From Paracoccus contaminans (GTDB lineage: Bacteria; Pseudomonadota; Alphaproteobacteria; Rhodobacterales; Rhodobacteraceae), in NCBI RefSeq assembly GCF_002105555.1, contig NZ_CP020612.1, positions 1,019,001 to 1,083,000 of the forward strand: a DNA stretch of 64,000 nt, read 5' to 3'. Positions 20,221-28,620 of the stretch are shown piece after piece (positions within the stretch are counted from its first letter, which is position 1; each line of letters begins with the position of its first letter). The notes beneath the pieces are model-generated. The model saw nothing but the letters and a program-made list of their open reading frames with translations. It had not been told where the DNA came from and ran no database searches. The position numbers and the translations under genes were made by a program.

Positions 20221-20393
20221 GTGGTTCCTCCTCGGATCGCGACCGGCGTCCATCCACAGCGAGGCCGCCCCGGCCATGACGTTCTTACCCGATGGCGCGG
20301 CGCGGGCAACGGCCCTTGCACATGGCGGCCGGCGCCATCACCTTGCCCCCTATGTCCTGCCGTCTTGCAGGCCCCGTCCCGAAGGATCGCCCC

Positions 20394-20495
20394 ATGACCC
20401 GGCTGCGCCGTTCCGCCGCCATCGCCGCGCTGCGCCCTGCGGCCCCCATGCCTGTCCGGCGCGCCCCCGCGCCCGCCGCCGCCCCGAGGCCCTGA
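20394..20495 (+). CDS. Possible 33-aa leader peptide coupled to the rhomboid gene
   Basis: A short ORF beginning at ATG 20394, with AAGGA a few bases before it, ends in TGA overlapping the rhomboid ATG (TGATG, 20493-20497). The product is Arg/Ala/Pro-rich (MTRLRRSAAIAALR, then alternating AP residues). It may merely provide translational coupling; it may also be chance, since the region is GC-rich and reads open in several frames. Confidence 0.3.
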   Translation: MTRLRRSAAIAALRPAAPMPVRRAPAPAAAPRP

Positions 20496-21220
20496 TGTTC
20501 CCGATCCGCGATCATAACCCGTCCGAGGGGACGCCCTATGTCACCATCGGGCTGATCTTCGTCAACGTGGCGATGTTCCTGCTGACCGCACCCTGGGGCG
20601 GGGGCATGGACGGGCTGTGGGAGGATCTGGCCCTCTATCCCGTCGCGGTGGTCAACGGATCGCATCTGCATGGGCTGGTGACGCACATGTTCCTGCATGC
20701 CGGCCTGATGCATCTGGGCGGCAACATGCTGTTCCTGTGGATCTTCGGCGACAATCTGGAAGACCAGATGGGGCATCTTGGATTTCTGGTGTTCTATCTG
20801 TGCTGCGGGCTGGCGGCGGCGGGGTTCCAGATCCTTGCGAATCCTGCCGAAGGGGTGCCGATGGTCGGCGCCTCGGGGGCGATCGCGGGGGTCATGGGGG
20901 GGTATCTGCTGCTGTTCCCCAAGGCCAGGGTGGACGTGATCGCGATCATCGTGATCCTGGTCAAGGTGTTCACCATCCCGGCCTGGGTAATGCTGGCGGT
21001 GTGGTTCGCGGTGCAGCTTTTCTCGGGCTATGCCATGCATGGGGGCGAGGCGGGCATCGCCTATTGGGCGCATGCGGGCGGATTCGCCGCCGGGCTGGTC
21101 CTGACCGGGCCGGTGTTCCTGCGCCGCGGCGGACGGGCCTTCTGGCTGCGCACCAGCGGCAAGCCGCCCCACCTGCCGCTGGACTATGCGCCGACCCGCA
21201 TCCCGCCGGTGCGCCGCTAA
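20495..21220 (+). CDS. Rhomboid-family intramembrane serine protease
   Basis: This is a membrane protease of 241 aa with at least six hydrophobic segments. The catalytic serine sits in the GASGAIAGVMGGYL region (near residue 130) and a histidine in AYWAHAGGFAAGL (near residue 190). The loop-1 motif HLHGLVTHMFLHAGLMHLGGNMLFLW (shown here as its first part, HLHGLVTHMFLHAG, near residue 55) is also typical. I chose ATG 20495 because the conserved start MFPIRDHNPSEGTPY begins there. It is divergent from gabT. Its TAA at 21218-21220 overlaps the convergent mnmD stop by a few bases. Substrates of bacterial rhomboids are usually single-pass membrane proteins; none can be named here. Confidence 0.9.
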   Translation: MFPIRDHNPSEGTPYVTIGLIFVNVAMFLLTAPWGGGMDGLWEDLALYPVAVVNGSHLHGLVTHMFLHAGLMHLGGNMLFLWIFGDNLEDQMGHLGFLVFYLCCGLAAAGFQILANPAEGVPMVGASGAIAGVMGGYLLLFPKARVDVIAIIVILVKVFTIPAWVMLAVWFAVQLFSGYAMHGGEAGIAYWAHAGGFAAGLVLTGPVFLRRGGRAFWLRTSGKPPHLPLDYAPTRIPPVRR

Positions 21221-21900
21221 GGGCGCCGGCCGCGGCTCATGTGCCGCTTGCCGGCAAACCCGGGCGCGCGCTCGACCTCAAAGCCCGCCGCGGCCAGTGC
21301 CCGGCGGACATGGCCCGCGGCGGTATAGGTGGCAAAGCTGCCCCCCGGCGCGGTATGCGCCCCGACCGCGGCCAGCAGATCACCTGACCACAGCTCGGGG
21401 TTGCGGGCGGGGGAAAAGCCGTCGAGGAACCACGCATCCGCCATCCCGTCCCATGTCGGCAGCGTCAGGCGCGCATCCCCCGGCACGATGCGGGCCGTGA
21501 CCTGCCCCACGGTGATCTGATCGCGGCCCCAGGCCGCGCGCAGCTGCGCGGCCAGCGGGGCGAGTTCGGGAAAGGCGGCATGGGCGCGGGCCAGCTCGGC
21601 CGTCGTCATCGGAAAGGCCTCGAAGCTGGTGAAGCGCACCGGCACCGCCGCGACCTGCGCCAGCGCCAGCAGGTTCAGCCCGGTGCCGAAACCCGTTTCG
21701 GCGACATGGAACCCCGGCACCAGCCGGGCCGGCAGCCCGTTGCCCCCCAGGAAAACGTGCCGCGTTTCGGCAAGCCCCCCGGCAAGGCTGAAATACGGGT
21801 CGTCAAAGCGGCGCGAGACGGGCACCTCTCCTCCCCCGGCCGCGCGCCACTCCAACGCCGCCCTGCCCTCCACCGCGTCAGTCTGGTCGTTCCCGGTCAT
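21217..21900 (-). CDS. mnmD: tRNA (5-methylaminomethyl-2-thiouridylate) methyltransferase domain, MnmD
   Basis: This is the SAM-dependent methyltransferase half (DUF752) of the MnmC reaction, forming mnm5U at the tRNA wobble position. It is 227 aa. The SAM motif is FHVAETGFGTGLNLL (about residue 60), and the family end motif is WFLDGFSPARNPELW (about residue 165). ATG 21900 starts the conserved part; the open frame further upstream would enter the divergent oxidase gene. In E. coli this domain is fused to an FAD oxidase. Here the oxidase-like protein is a separate, divergent gene starting 44 bases away. Its stop overlaps the convergent rhomboid stop. Confidence 0.9.
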   Translation of the reverse strand: MTGNDQTDAVEGRAALEWRAAGGGEVPVSRRFDDPYFSLAGGLAETRHVFLGGNGLPARLVPGFHVAETGFGTGLNLLALAQVAAVPVRFTSFEAFPMTTAELARAHAAFPELAPLAAQLRAAWGRDQITVGQVTARIVPGDARLTLPTWDGMADAWFLDGFSPARNPELWSGDLLAAVGAHTAPGGSFATYTAAGHVRRALAAAGFEVERAPGFAGKRHMSRGRRP

Positions 21901-21944
21901 CCGCGCTACCCCGTTTTCCGGTCCAGTGGCGGGGAAGCGCGGCG

Positions 21945-22979
21945 GTGGCAAGCAGCATCTGGGTGATCGGGGCGGGCATCTTCGGCCTTTCCTGCGCATG
22001 GGAACTGGCGCGGCGCGGCGCGCCCGTCCGGGTGATCGAGGGCGCGCGGATCGGCGCGGGCTCCTCGGGCGGCACGGTGGGCGCGCTGGCGCCCCATGCC
22101 CCCGAGAACTGGAACGACAAGAAGGCGATGCAGCGTGATGCGCTGGTGGCGGCGCAGGGGTGGTGGGGCGGCATCGCGGCGGCGGGGGGCATCGATCCGG
22201 GATATGCGCGCAGCGGCCGCCTGCAGCCCGCGATCCCCGGACCTGCGCTGGACAGCCGCATCGCGGCCGCGGCCCTTCACTGGCAAGGTTTTGCCATGCG
22301 GCCTTGCCGGACGCCTGCGGGGCCGCTGGTGCCGCCCAGCCCGGACGGGCTGTGGCTGGTGGATGATCTGACGGCGCGGATCGCGCCCCGCCGGGCGCTG
22401 GCCGCGCTGGCCGCCGCCATTCGCGCCGCGGGCGGCGAGATCGAGGAAGGCGCCGGCCCGCTGCATCCCGATACCCTGCCCGGCCCCGCCGTCTGGGCGA
22501 CGGGGGCCGGCGGGCTGCAGGCGCTGTCGGCTGATATGGGCCGGCCGATGGGCGCGGGCGTCAAGGGGCAGTCGGCGCTGCTGGGCCTGTCCGCGCCGGA
22601 TGCGCCGCAGGTCTATGCGGGGGGGCTGCACATCGTCCCCCATGCCGACGGGACGGTGGCTGTCGGCTCGACCTCGGAAAACGACTTCTCGGATGCCGCC
22701 CCCGACGAGCGGCTGGACAGGCTGATCGCCGGCGCAAGGGCGCTGTGCCCGGCGCTGGCTGAGGCGCCGGTGCTGGACCGCTGGGCGGGCATCCGGCCGC
22801 GCGCCCGCACCCGCGCGCCCCTGGTCGGCCCCTGGCCCGGCCGGCCCGGCCACCTGATCGCCAATGGCGGCTTCAAGATCGGTTTCGGCATGGCGCCTGT
22901 CGTGGCCGCAATGATCGCCGATCTGCTGCTGGAAGGCCGGGACAGCATCCCCGCCGCCTTCCGCCCGGAAAACGGCTGA
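21945..22979 (+). CDS. FAD-dependent oxidoreductase (DadA/MnmC oxidase-like)
   Basis: This is a glycine-oxidase/DadA-type flavoprotein of 344 aa. The N-terminal dinucleotide motif is IWVIGAGIFGLSCAWELARRG (first residues IWVIGAGIFGLS), and the C-terminal FAD segment is LIANGGFKIGFGMAP near residue 300. I chose GTG 21945 because GGGGAAG precedes it at a normal distance. It is divergent from mnmD with a 44-base gap. In MnmC proteins the same fold removes the carboxymethyl group of cmnm5U, so it may supply that activity as a separate protein, but a D-amino-acid or glycine oxidase is an alternative. Catalytic assignment beyond the fold is inferred. Confidence 0.82.
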   Translation: MASSIWVIGAGIFGLSCAWELARRGAPVRVIEGARIGAGSSGGTVGALAPHAPENWNDKKAMQRDALVAAQGWWGGIAAAGGIDPGYARSGRLQPAIPGPALDSRIAAAALHWQGFAMRPCRTPAGPLVPPSPDGLWLVDDLTARIAPRRALAALAAAIRAAGGEIEEGAGPLHPDTLPGPAVWATGAGGLQALSADMGRPMGAGVKGQSALLGLSAPDAPQVYAGGLHIVPHADGTVAVGSTSENDFSDAAPDERLDRLIAGARALCPALAEAPVLDRWAGIRPRARTRAPLVGPWPGRPGHLIANGGFKIGFGMAPVVAAMIADLLLEGRDSIPAAFRPENG

Positions 22980-23139
22980 AAGGCGCGCCGCAGCCCTCCG
23001 GCAAGGGGCATCCGCAGCGGCTCTGTTCAGTAAATACCCCCGTCCCGGCCTGCACCCGGCAGCGCCTGGGGGCCTTGAACGGCCGTCACCCAGCGCCCCG
23101 GCCCCGCGAAGCCCAAGGCGTGCAGGCCGGCGGGTCTTG

Positions 23140-23646
23140 CTAGAGCTGGCCGTCCCGCACGCGCATCTGGCGGGCCCGCGTCAGGATGGCATCCTCGACG
23201 GTGCGGACGGTATCGGGCGCGACGGCTGCGCCGCCCGGTCCCTGCAGCGACAGCTTGAGGCTGCGCGCATCCAGGGACGGATCGCTGATCCTGACCGTGG
23301 CGCGATAGGCCCGCCCGCCGCCGGGCGGCGTGCCATAGCCGGTGACGATCACTCCGGTGAAGGGATCGACCGTCTGGATCGGCAGGAAATCCAGGATATC
23401 GAGGCTGGCATTCCACAGGTAGCGGTTGACGCCGACCTGCTGGTTGCCGGTGTCGCGGTTCGAGAACAGATCCCAGATGGTCGATTCGCGCTGCTCGCCC
23501 GCGCCGGCGCGCTGCTCGTTCCGGGGCGCCATGCTGAACAGCCCCTGCTTGTCGCCCTGCCCGCCCCCGCAGGCCGCCAGCGAGAGGGCCAGGATGATGA
23601 GTGCTGTTCGGCGGGCGGCACGGACGGGCACGGCGCTGAAGATCAT
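23140..23646 (-). CDS. DUF3576 lipoprotein
   Basis: This is a 168-aa predicted outer-membrane lipoprotein. The N-terminus is a classic lipoprotein signal, with basic residues (VRAARR), a hydrophobic stretch and the lipobox LAAC followed by GGG (Cys near residue 26). The mature part carries NRYLWNASLDILDFLPIQTVDPFTGVIVT (for example NRYLWNASLDILDFLP, about residues 75-90), the hallmark of the DUF3576 family. I chose ATG 23646 because it directly starts the signal peptide. Further upstream in-frame residues are not signal-like. The family has no established function; it is widespread in alphaproteobacteria and often near envelope genes, as here with the porin. Confidence 0.85.
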   Translation of the reverse strand: MIFSAVPVRAARRTALIILALSLAACGGGQGDKQGLFSMAPRNEQRAGAGEQRESTIWDLFSNRDTGNQQVGVNRYLWNASLDILDFLPIQTVDPFTGVIVTGYGTPPGGGRAYRATVRISDPSLDARSLKLSLQGPGGAAVAPDTVRTVEDAILTRARQMRVRDGQL

Positions 23647-23923
23647 GGCGAGAGTTTCCCTGAGAACGGCGGACCGCCGATAACCGAGCCATAGCGCGGA
23701 TTCCGCCGGGGCGACAAGCGCCGGCACCACCCGGCAAGGCCGCGCAGGCCGTCCCGGGGCGGCGCGCTCGCCCTCTAAGCGACTGTGGCGCTTGTGCATC
23801 ACAGCTTTTTCATCGGCCGGCCTGCCGGACGCCATCGTTGCAATGAAGGGGGGATTCGCGCGACTGATGCTTCATACCCAAGCCGGAAAACCGGCAGGGT
23901 GTCAGAGAGACATGAGGGAAGCC

Positions 23924-24967
23924 ATGAAAAAGGTTCTTTTCGCCACCAGCGCCCTGGTCGCGTTTGCGAACGTCGCCTCGGCCGAGGTCGCGGTGACCGG
24001 CGACGGCCGGATGGGTATGATCTGGGACGGCGAAGACATCCAGATGCACAGCCGTGCGCGCGCCAAGTTCACCATGACCGGCGAGACCGACTCGGGCCTG
24101 TCGTTCGGCGGTTCGTTCCGCGTGGACCAGGAAAACTACCGCGCCGACCCGCTGCACCGTTCGGCCGCCAAGGGCACCGCCGGTTCGGTGTTCATCTCGG
24201 GCACCTATGGCAAGCTGTCGATGGGCGACGTTCTGTCGGCCGCCGAAGCGGCGATGGGCGACCTGCCGGAACTGGGCTATACCGCCGGTGAATTCGCGGG
24301 CGACCCCGAGGAAATCGACTACCTGACCGGCGACGGCGCCAACGAGAACCAGGGCCCCTCGGCGCTGTATGAATACACCTTCAACGGCGTGAAGCTGTTC
24401 GCGTCGCTGTCGGACGGCTCGCAGCGCGCCTGCGACGGCACCGTCGGTGCGCTGGGCTGCTACGATTTCGAGTCGGACAAGGATTCCGATCTCGCCTACT
24501 CGGTGGCCGCCGGCTATGAATTCGGCGCCTACAACATCGCGCTGGCCTATTCGAAATGGGGCGACCAGAGCGAGATCATGATCGGCGGCAACGCTGCGAT
24601 CGACGCGTTCAAGATCCAGGGTTTCTACGCCAAGTATGACAATCGCGTCGTCGGCAACGAAATCGTCGGTGACGATGACTTCGGCGATTTCGACCTGCCG
24701 CCCGGCGCCGAATACAACGCGGCTTATGGCCTGTCGGTCGGCTATACGCTGGCGAACGGCGTCGGCCTGACCGCCGAGTGGATCACCCGCGAGCTGGACT
24801 TCAACGGCAGCAAATGGGAAGGCGCCCCGGACAACTTCGATGCCTATGGCATCGGTGCGTCCTATGACCTGGGCGGCGGCGCGACCCTGGCTGGCGCTGT
24901 CATGAAGAACGAACTCTACGGCGACAACGAAACCCGCGCCGACATGGGTGTGAAATTCAAGTTCTGA
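23924..24967 (+). CDS. Rhodobacter-type trimeric porin
   Basis: This is a major outer-membrane porin of 347 aa. A signal peptide MKKVLFATSALVAFANVASA (cleavage after residue 20) is followed by a 16-strand-type barrel rich in acidic and aromatic residues. The chain ends in the BAM recognition phenylalanine (VKFKF). It resembles the Gram-negative porin_4 family, like the porin of Rhodobacter capsulatus. A strongly negative region (SAADEA-type segments and VGDDDFGDFDLPP near residue 245) suggests the constriction loop or extracellular loops. ATG 23924 has GAGGGA upstream, and a small GCCGG/CCGGC hairpin lies 30 bases before it in the leader. Codon use is very biased, as in highly expressed genes. 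A terminator follows. Confidence 0.93.
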   Translation: MKKVLFATSALVAFANVASAEVAVTGDGRMGMIWDGEDIQMHSRARAKFTMTGETDSGLSFGGSFRVDQENYRADPLHRSAAKGTAGSVFISGTYGKLSMGDVLSAAEAAMGDLPELGYTAGEFAGDPEEIDYLTGDGANENQGPSALYEYTFNGVKLFASLSDGSQRACDGTVGALGCYDFESDKDSDLAYSVAAGYEFGAYNIALAYSKWGDQSEIMIGGNAAIDAFKIQGFYAKYDNRVVGNEIVGDDDFGDFDLPPGAEYNAAYGLSVGYTLANGVGLTAEWITRELDFNGSKWEGAPDNFDAYGIGASYDLGGGATLAGAVMKNELYGDNETRADMGVKFKF

Positions 24968-24993
24968 TCCCGCTCGGGAACGGATCACGGATC

Positions 24994-25017
24994 GAGCGGG
25001 CCTTGCGCCCGCTCTTT
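24994..25017 (+). terminator. Rho-independent terminator after the porin gene
   Basis: GAGCGGG (24994-25000) pairs with CCCGCTC (25008-25014), and TTT follows. The upstream CCCGCTCG (24969-24976) can pair with the same CGAGCGGG arm, so two mutually exclusive hairpins are possible. The terminator arm lies about 45 bases before the YggS gene start. Confidence 0.7.
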
Positions 25018-25064
25018 CCATTTGCGACCCCGCAGATCATCGGAACCGGGCAGAAGGACCGCGC

Positions 25065-25721
25065 ATGGGACTGGACGACATCCTCCGCCGTATCCGGAAT
25101 GCCGAAGCCGCCGCCGGCCGCCCGGCAGGCAGCGTCACCCTGATCGCCGTCAGCAAGCTGCAGCCCGCCGCGCAGGTCGAAGCGGTGCTTGATCACGGCC
25201 AGCGCGTCTTTGGCGAAAACTATGTGCAGGAAGCGCAGGGCAAGTGGCCGGACTGGGCAGCCCGCTGGCCGGGGGTGTCACTGCACCTGATCGGTCCGCT
25301 GCAATCGAACAAGGCGCGCGCGGCCGTTCAGCTGTTCGATGCCATCCACAGCGTCGATCGCCTGTCGCTTGCCAGCCGGCTTGCCCGCGCGGCGCAGGAA
25401 CTGGGCCTTGCGCCCCGCATCTTCGTCCAGGTCAATACCGGCGCCGAGCCGCAGAAGGCCGGCGTTGCGCCCGATGAGGCGGATGCCCTGATCGATGCCT
25501 GCCGGGATCTGGGGCTGGACCTGCAGGGCTGCATGTGCATCCCGCCCGACGACACCGATCCGCGCCCTCATTTCAGCCTGCTGCGGCAGATCGCCGGGCG
25601 CAACGGGCTGAGCGGCCTGTCCATGGGGATGAGCGGCGATTTCGAAGCCGCCATTGCCGAAGGCGCGACCCATGTCCGGATCGGCAGCGCCATCTTCGGC
25701 GCCCGCCCGCCAAGGGCATAG
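25065..25721 (+). CDS. YggS-family PLP homeostasis protein
   Basis: This is a PLP-binding barrel protein of 218 aa related to YggS/PLPBP. The PLP lysine lies in LIAVSKLQPAAQV (about residue 30), with GENYVQEA at about residue 51 and the SMGMSGDFEAAIAEGATHVRIGSAIFG C-terminal signature (shown by SMGMSGDFEAAIAEGA, about residue 188). It controls the cellular balance of free PLP and affects amino-acid metabolism. ATG 25065 is the only good start. It follows the porin terminator and is followed by a 585-base gene-free stretch, so it appears to be monocistronic. Confidence 0.92.
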   Translation: MGLDDILRRIRNAEAAAGRPAGSVTLIAVSKLQPAAQVEAVLDHGQRVFGENYVQEAQGKWPDWAARWPGVSLHLIGPLQSNKARAAVQLFDAIHSVDRLSLASRLARAAQELGLAPRIFVQVNTGAEPQKAGVAPDEADALIDACRDLGLDLQGCMCIPPDDTDPRPHFSLLRQIAGRNGLSGLSMGMSGDFEAAIAEGATHVRIGSAIFGARPPRA

Positions 25722-26306
25722 GCGGCGCGCACGGCCGCGCCATACCCTGCCTGCGGCCCGCCGAATGCGCGTCCACTCAGGCAGGGCTGCCTTTAGTTGA
25801 AGCAGATCAACAAGAAGCAACGCCGCTGGGTCAGTGCCTGCGGGTGAAAAGGGAACGGGCCGTGCCTTGCGCACCTGTTGGCGATGCGCCGAAAGGCTTG
25901 GGATCGGCGCCTGCTGCCGGACCCGGAGCGGGCTGCCGGAGAGGCCAGGCATCGCAGGCAGCGTTGCCTCTTCGATCAGGAGCAGCGATCCCGTGTGGGC
26001 CAACGCGCTTGCCTGCCGGCACAGCATCGCAGCCTGGCCAAAGCACCGGAACAGGCTGCCCCGTACCAGCAGCTGCCCCCTTGATCGGGCACCCCAAAGC
26101 ATAGGCGACCGGCCCTTATGGCACCCCTTCCTGTTCGCTTCCTGCCGCGGCGCGGGATAGCCGCTGCTGCCCGGCGGCAGCAGGGCAGATCACGGGATCA
26201 CGGAACGAGGCGCGGCAAAGAAACGCGCCGGCAAGGGATCGCTCCGCGCCTCATGGCCTGAGCGCATGACGTTGCCGGATCGCCGCCCCCGCTTGCGCGG
26301 CGGCGG
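25722..26306. other. Gene-free stretch between YggS and YbaN-like genes
   Basis: No convincing gene is visible in these 585 bases. Several short open frames exist, but none has a signal peptide, family motif or ribosome site. A small CTGCTGCC/GGCAGCAG hairpin (26164-26183, loop CGGC) lies near its right end. The left part has some A/T-richer patches (around 25795-25860). It may contain regulatory elements or remnants; I cannot assign any. Confidence 0.5.
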
Positions 26307-26669
26307 TCAGTGTTCCGGCGGCGCGGGGCGGGACAGCACATAGGCGCTGACCAGCGTCAGCACTGCAACCTGCGCCAGCCACCACGGAAAGGCCAGGATG
26401 AAAAAGCTGATGGACAGCCCTGCCGCCATGCTTCCCACCGCCAGCAGCTTGACCCGCGGCGCAATCGCCCGGTGTTCCTGCCAGTCGCGGATCTGCGGAC
26501 CGAACACGGGATGGTTCAGCAGCCGGTCGCGAAAGCGTGGGGACGAGCGGTTGAAGCCATAGACCGCGACGATCAGGAACGGCACCGTCGGCATGATGGG
26601 CAGGACCGTGCCGACGATCGCCAGCCCCAACCCCGCAAACCCCACCATCCACCAGAACCATGCACGCAT
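26307..26669 (-). CDS. YbaN-family inner membrane protein (DUF454)
   Basis: This is a small membrane protein of 120 aa with two to three hydrophobic segments (residues 3-22, 24-40 and 80-108). The DUF454 landmarks are GTVLPIMPTVPFLIVA (about residue 20) and the downstream cytoplasmic RFRDRLLNHPVFGPQIRDW (about residue 47). Its ATG lies one base past the ahcY stop on the same strand, so it is almost certainly co-transcribed with ahcY. The family has no settled function. Confidence 0.87.
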   Translation of the reverse strand: MRAWFWWMVGFAGLGLAIVGTVLPIMPTVPFLIVAVYGFNRSSPRFRDRLLNHPVFGPQIRDWQEHRAIAPRVKLLAVGSMAAGLSISFFILAFPWWLAQVAVLTLVSAYVLSRPAPPEH

Positions 26670-26670
26670 G

Positions 26671-28074
26671 TCAGTAGCGGTAGTGATCCGGCTTGAAAGG
26701 CCCCTCGACCGGCACGCCGATATAGTCGGCCTGCTGGGGGCTCAGCTCTGTCAGGCGGACACCGATCTTGTCCAGATGCAGCCGCGCGACCTTTTCGTCC
26801 AGCGCCTTGGGCAGGATATAGACGCCCGGCCGATATTCCTCGGCGCGCGTCCAAAGCTCGATCTGGGCCAGAACCTGGTTGGTGAAGGATGCCGACATGA
26901 CAAAGGAGGGATGCCCCGTCGCATTGCCGAGGTTCAGCAGGCGCCCCTGGGACAGCAGGATGATCCGGTTGCCCGAAGGCATCTCGATCATGTCCACCTG
27001 ATCCTTGACATTGGTCCACTTGTGGTTGCGCAGGGCGGCGACCTGGATCTCGTTGTCGAAATGGCCGATGTTGCCGACGATGGCCATGTCCTTCATCGCG
27101 CGCATATGCTCGATGCGGATCACGTCGCGGTTGCCGGTGGTGGTGACGAAGATGTCCGCGGTGGCGGCGACATCTTCCAGCCGCACGACCTCGAACCCGT
27201 CCATGGCGGCCTGCAGCGCGCAGATCGGATCAACCTCGGTCACCTTGACGCGGGCGCCTGCGCCGCGCAGGCTGGCCGCCGATCCCTTGCCAACATCGCC
27301 ATAGCCGCACACGACCGCGACCTTGCCGGCCATCATCACGTCAGTGGCACGGCGGATGCCGTCCACCAGCGATTCCTTGCAGCCATATTTGTTGTCGAAT
27401 TTCGACTTGGTGACGCTGTCGTTGACGTTGATCGCCGGGAAGGGCAGCAGCCCCTGCTTGTGCAGATCATAGAGGCGATGGACGCCCGTGGTGGTTTCCT
27501 CGGAAACGCCCCGGATCGCATCGCGCTGGGCGGTGAACCAGCCGGGCGACTGGTCCAGGCGCCTGCGGATCTGGGCGAACAGCGCCTCCTCCTCCTCGGA
27601 CTGGGGGGCGGCGATCAGCCCGGCTTCGCCCGCCTCGACCCGCGCGCCCAGCAGGATATACAGCGTCGCATCCCCGCCATCGTCCAGGATCATGTTCGCC
27701 GTGCCTTCGGCGAACTGGAAGATGCGGTCGGTATAGGCCCAGTATTCGGGCAGCGTCTCGCCCTTGACGGCAAAGACGGGGATGCCGGCGGCGGCGATGG
27801 CGGCGGCGGCATGGTCCTGGGTCGAATAGATGTTGCAGGACGCCCAGCGCAGATCGGCGCCCAGCGCCGCCAGCGTCTCGATCAGCACGGCCGTCTGCAC
27901 CGTCATGTGCAGCGATCCGGCGATCCGCGCGCCTTTCAGCGGCTGGCTGGCACCATATTCCGAGCGCAGGGCCATCAGGCCCGGCATTTCGGTTTCGGCA
28001 ATGTCCAGTTCCTTGCGGCCGTAATCAGCCAGCGAAAGGTCACGGACCAGATGATCGTGAGCGGCTTCGGTCAT
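26671..28074 (-). CDS. ahcY: S-adenosylhomocysteine hydrolase
   Basis: This enzyme splits S-adenosylhomocysteine to homocysteine and adenosine, removing the product of all SAM-dependent methylations. It is 467 aa. Substrate-domain motifs include [14 protein letters not shown] (about residue 48) and [14 protein letters not shown] (about residue 80). The NAD motif is [15 protein letters not shown] near residue 255, and the C-terminus is the diagnostic KPDHYRY. ATG 28074 starts the conserved protein; the extension to 28113 is not conserved. A hairpin lies in its leader (28086-28125). It is followed at one base by the YbaN-like gene. Confidence 0.97.
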   Translation of the reverse strand: MTEAAHDHLVRDLSLADYGRKELDIAETEMPGLMALRSEYGASQPLKGARIAGSLHMTVQTAVLIETLAALGADLRWASCNIYSTQDHAAAAIAAAGIPVFAVKGETLPEYWAYTDRIFQFAEGTANMILDDGGDATLYILLGARVEAGEAGLIAAPQSEEEEALFAQIRRRLDQSPGWFTAQRDAIRGVSEETTTGVHRLYDLHKQGLLPFPAINVNDSVTKSKFDNKYGCKESLVDGIRRATDVMMAGKVAVVCGYGDVGKGSAASLRGAGARVKVTEVDPICALQAAMDGFEVVRLEDVAATADIFVTTTGNRDVIRIEHMRAMKDMAIVGNIGHFDNEIQVAALRNHKWTNVKDQVDMIEMPSGNRIILLSQGRLLNLGNATGHPSFVMSASFTNQVLAQIELWTRAEEYRPGVYILPKALDEKVARLHLDKIGVRLTELSPQQADYIGVPVEGPFKPDHYRY

Positions 28075-28085
28075 GGGCGTGCCCC

Positions 28086-28125
28086 TGCAGGATTGTTCGC
28101 CGCGCCTTGTCACGAACGGCCTGCA
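28086..28125 (-). promoter_or_regulatory. Hairpin in the ahcY leader
   Basis: On the transcript, TGCAGG/CCTGCA (28086-28091 with 28120-28125) encloses GTTCG/CGAAC (28095-28099 with 28113-28117). It ends 11 bases before the ahcY ATG, close to the ribosome site. I could not match it to the SAH or SAM riboswitch consensus. It may tune translation or be chance. Confidence 0.3.
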
Positions 28126-28185
28126 AAGGCAACGCGCTTTGCAGCATGTTCTGCAGATGCAGGCGCGGCCTGCGGGGCAGCCCGC

Positions 28186-28620
28186 TCAGCCCAGATCGAC
28201 TTTGGCGTAGAACGCGAGCGGATTGGTTCCGTCCTGATAGCCGATTCCCGATGCGATAACGCATTGCGTGCCATCATTGCGGCCCAGCACGAGCGTCCAG
28301 GTTCCCATCAGATCGGAGCCCCACAGCTGCGTGCCGTCGGCCCGGTGCGTGACGGGCTGTTCGTCGAATTCGGAGCGCAGGGAATGGGCGACCGCGGCGG
28401 CACTGTCGCACCAAGGCTGGTCGCTGCTCGCCTCGGCCGAAAGGGGCAGCGTGCGCGCAAGTTCAAGGACGGCCGGCCCCGTCAGCCCGGCAACCGCCGT
28501 CCAGCCCTTGATGGGCGCAGACTGAAGCACCGCAGGCTCGACAGAGGACTGGGCGACGGGCGCGCACAGCAGCGTCACGGCAAGGGCGGCGAAGGCGGGC
28601 AGGTGACGAAAACCGGACAT
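28186..28620 (-). CDS. Small secreted protein of unknown function
   Basis: I do not recognise this protein. It is 144 aa with a clear signal peptide (MSGFRHLPAFAALAVTLLCAPVAQS, cleavage about residue 25). The mature part has two cysteines (PWCDSA near residue 70, TQCVIAS near residue 119) that could form one disulfide, and a C-terminal segment ending in AFYAKVDLG. ATG 28620 is used; no clear ribosome site precedes it, but the signal peptide begins exactly there. It lies about 111 bases upstream of ahcY on the same strand and could be co-transcribed. A lysozyme-inhibitor-like or stress role is possible but cannot be supported. Confidence 0.7.
   Translation of the reverse strand: MSGFRHLPAFAALAVTLLCAPVAQSSVEPAVLQSAPIKGWTAVAGLTGPAVLELARTLPLSAEASSDQPWCDSAAAVAHSLRSEFDEQPVTHRADGTQLWGSDLMGTWTLVLGRNDGTQCVIASGIGYQDGTNPLAFYAKVDLG

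Noticed and set aside
28075..28185. SAH riboswitch upstream of ahcY
   Set aside because: The leader lacks the conserved CGAGG...GCCAGGCUCGG-type core; only a simple nested hairpin is present. I recorded the hairpin separately with low confidence.
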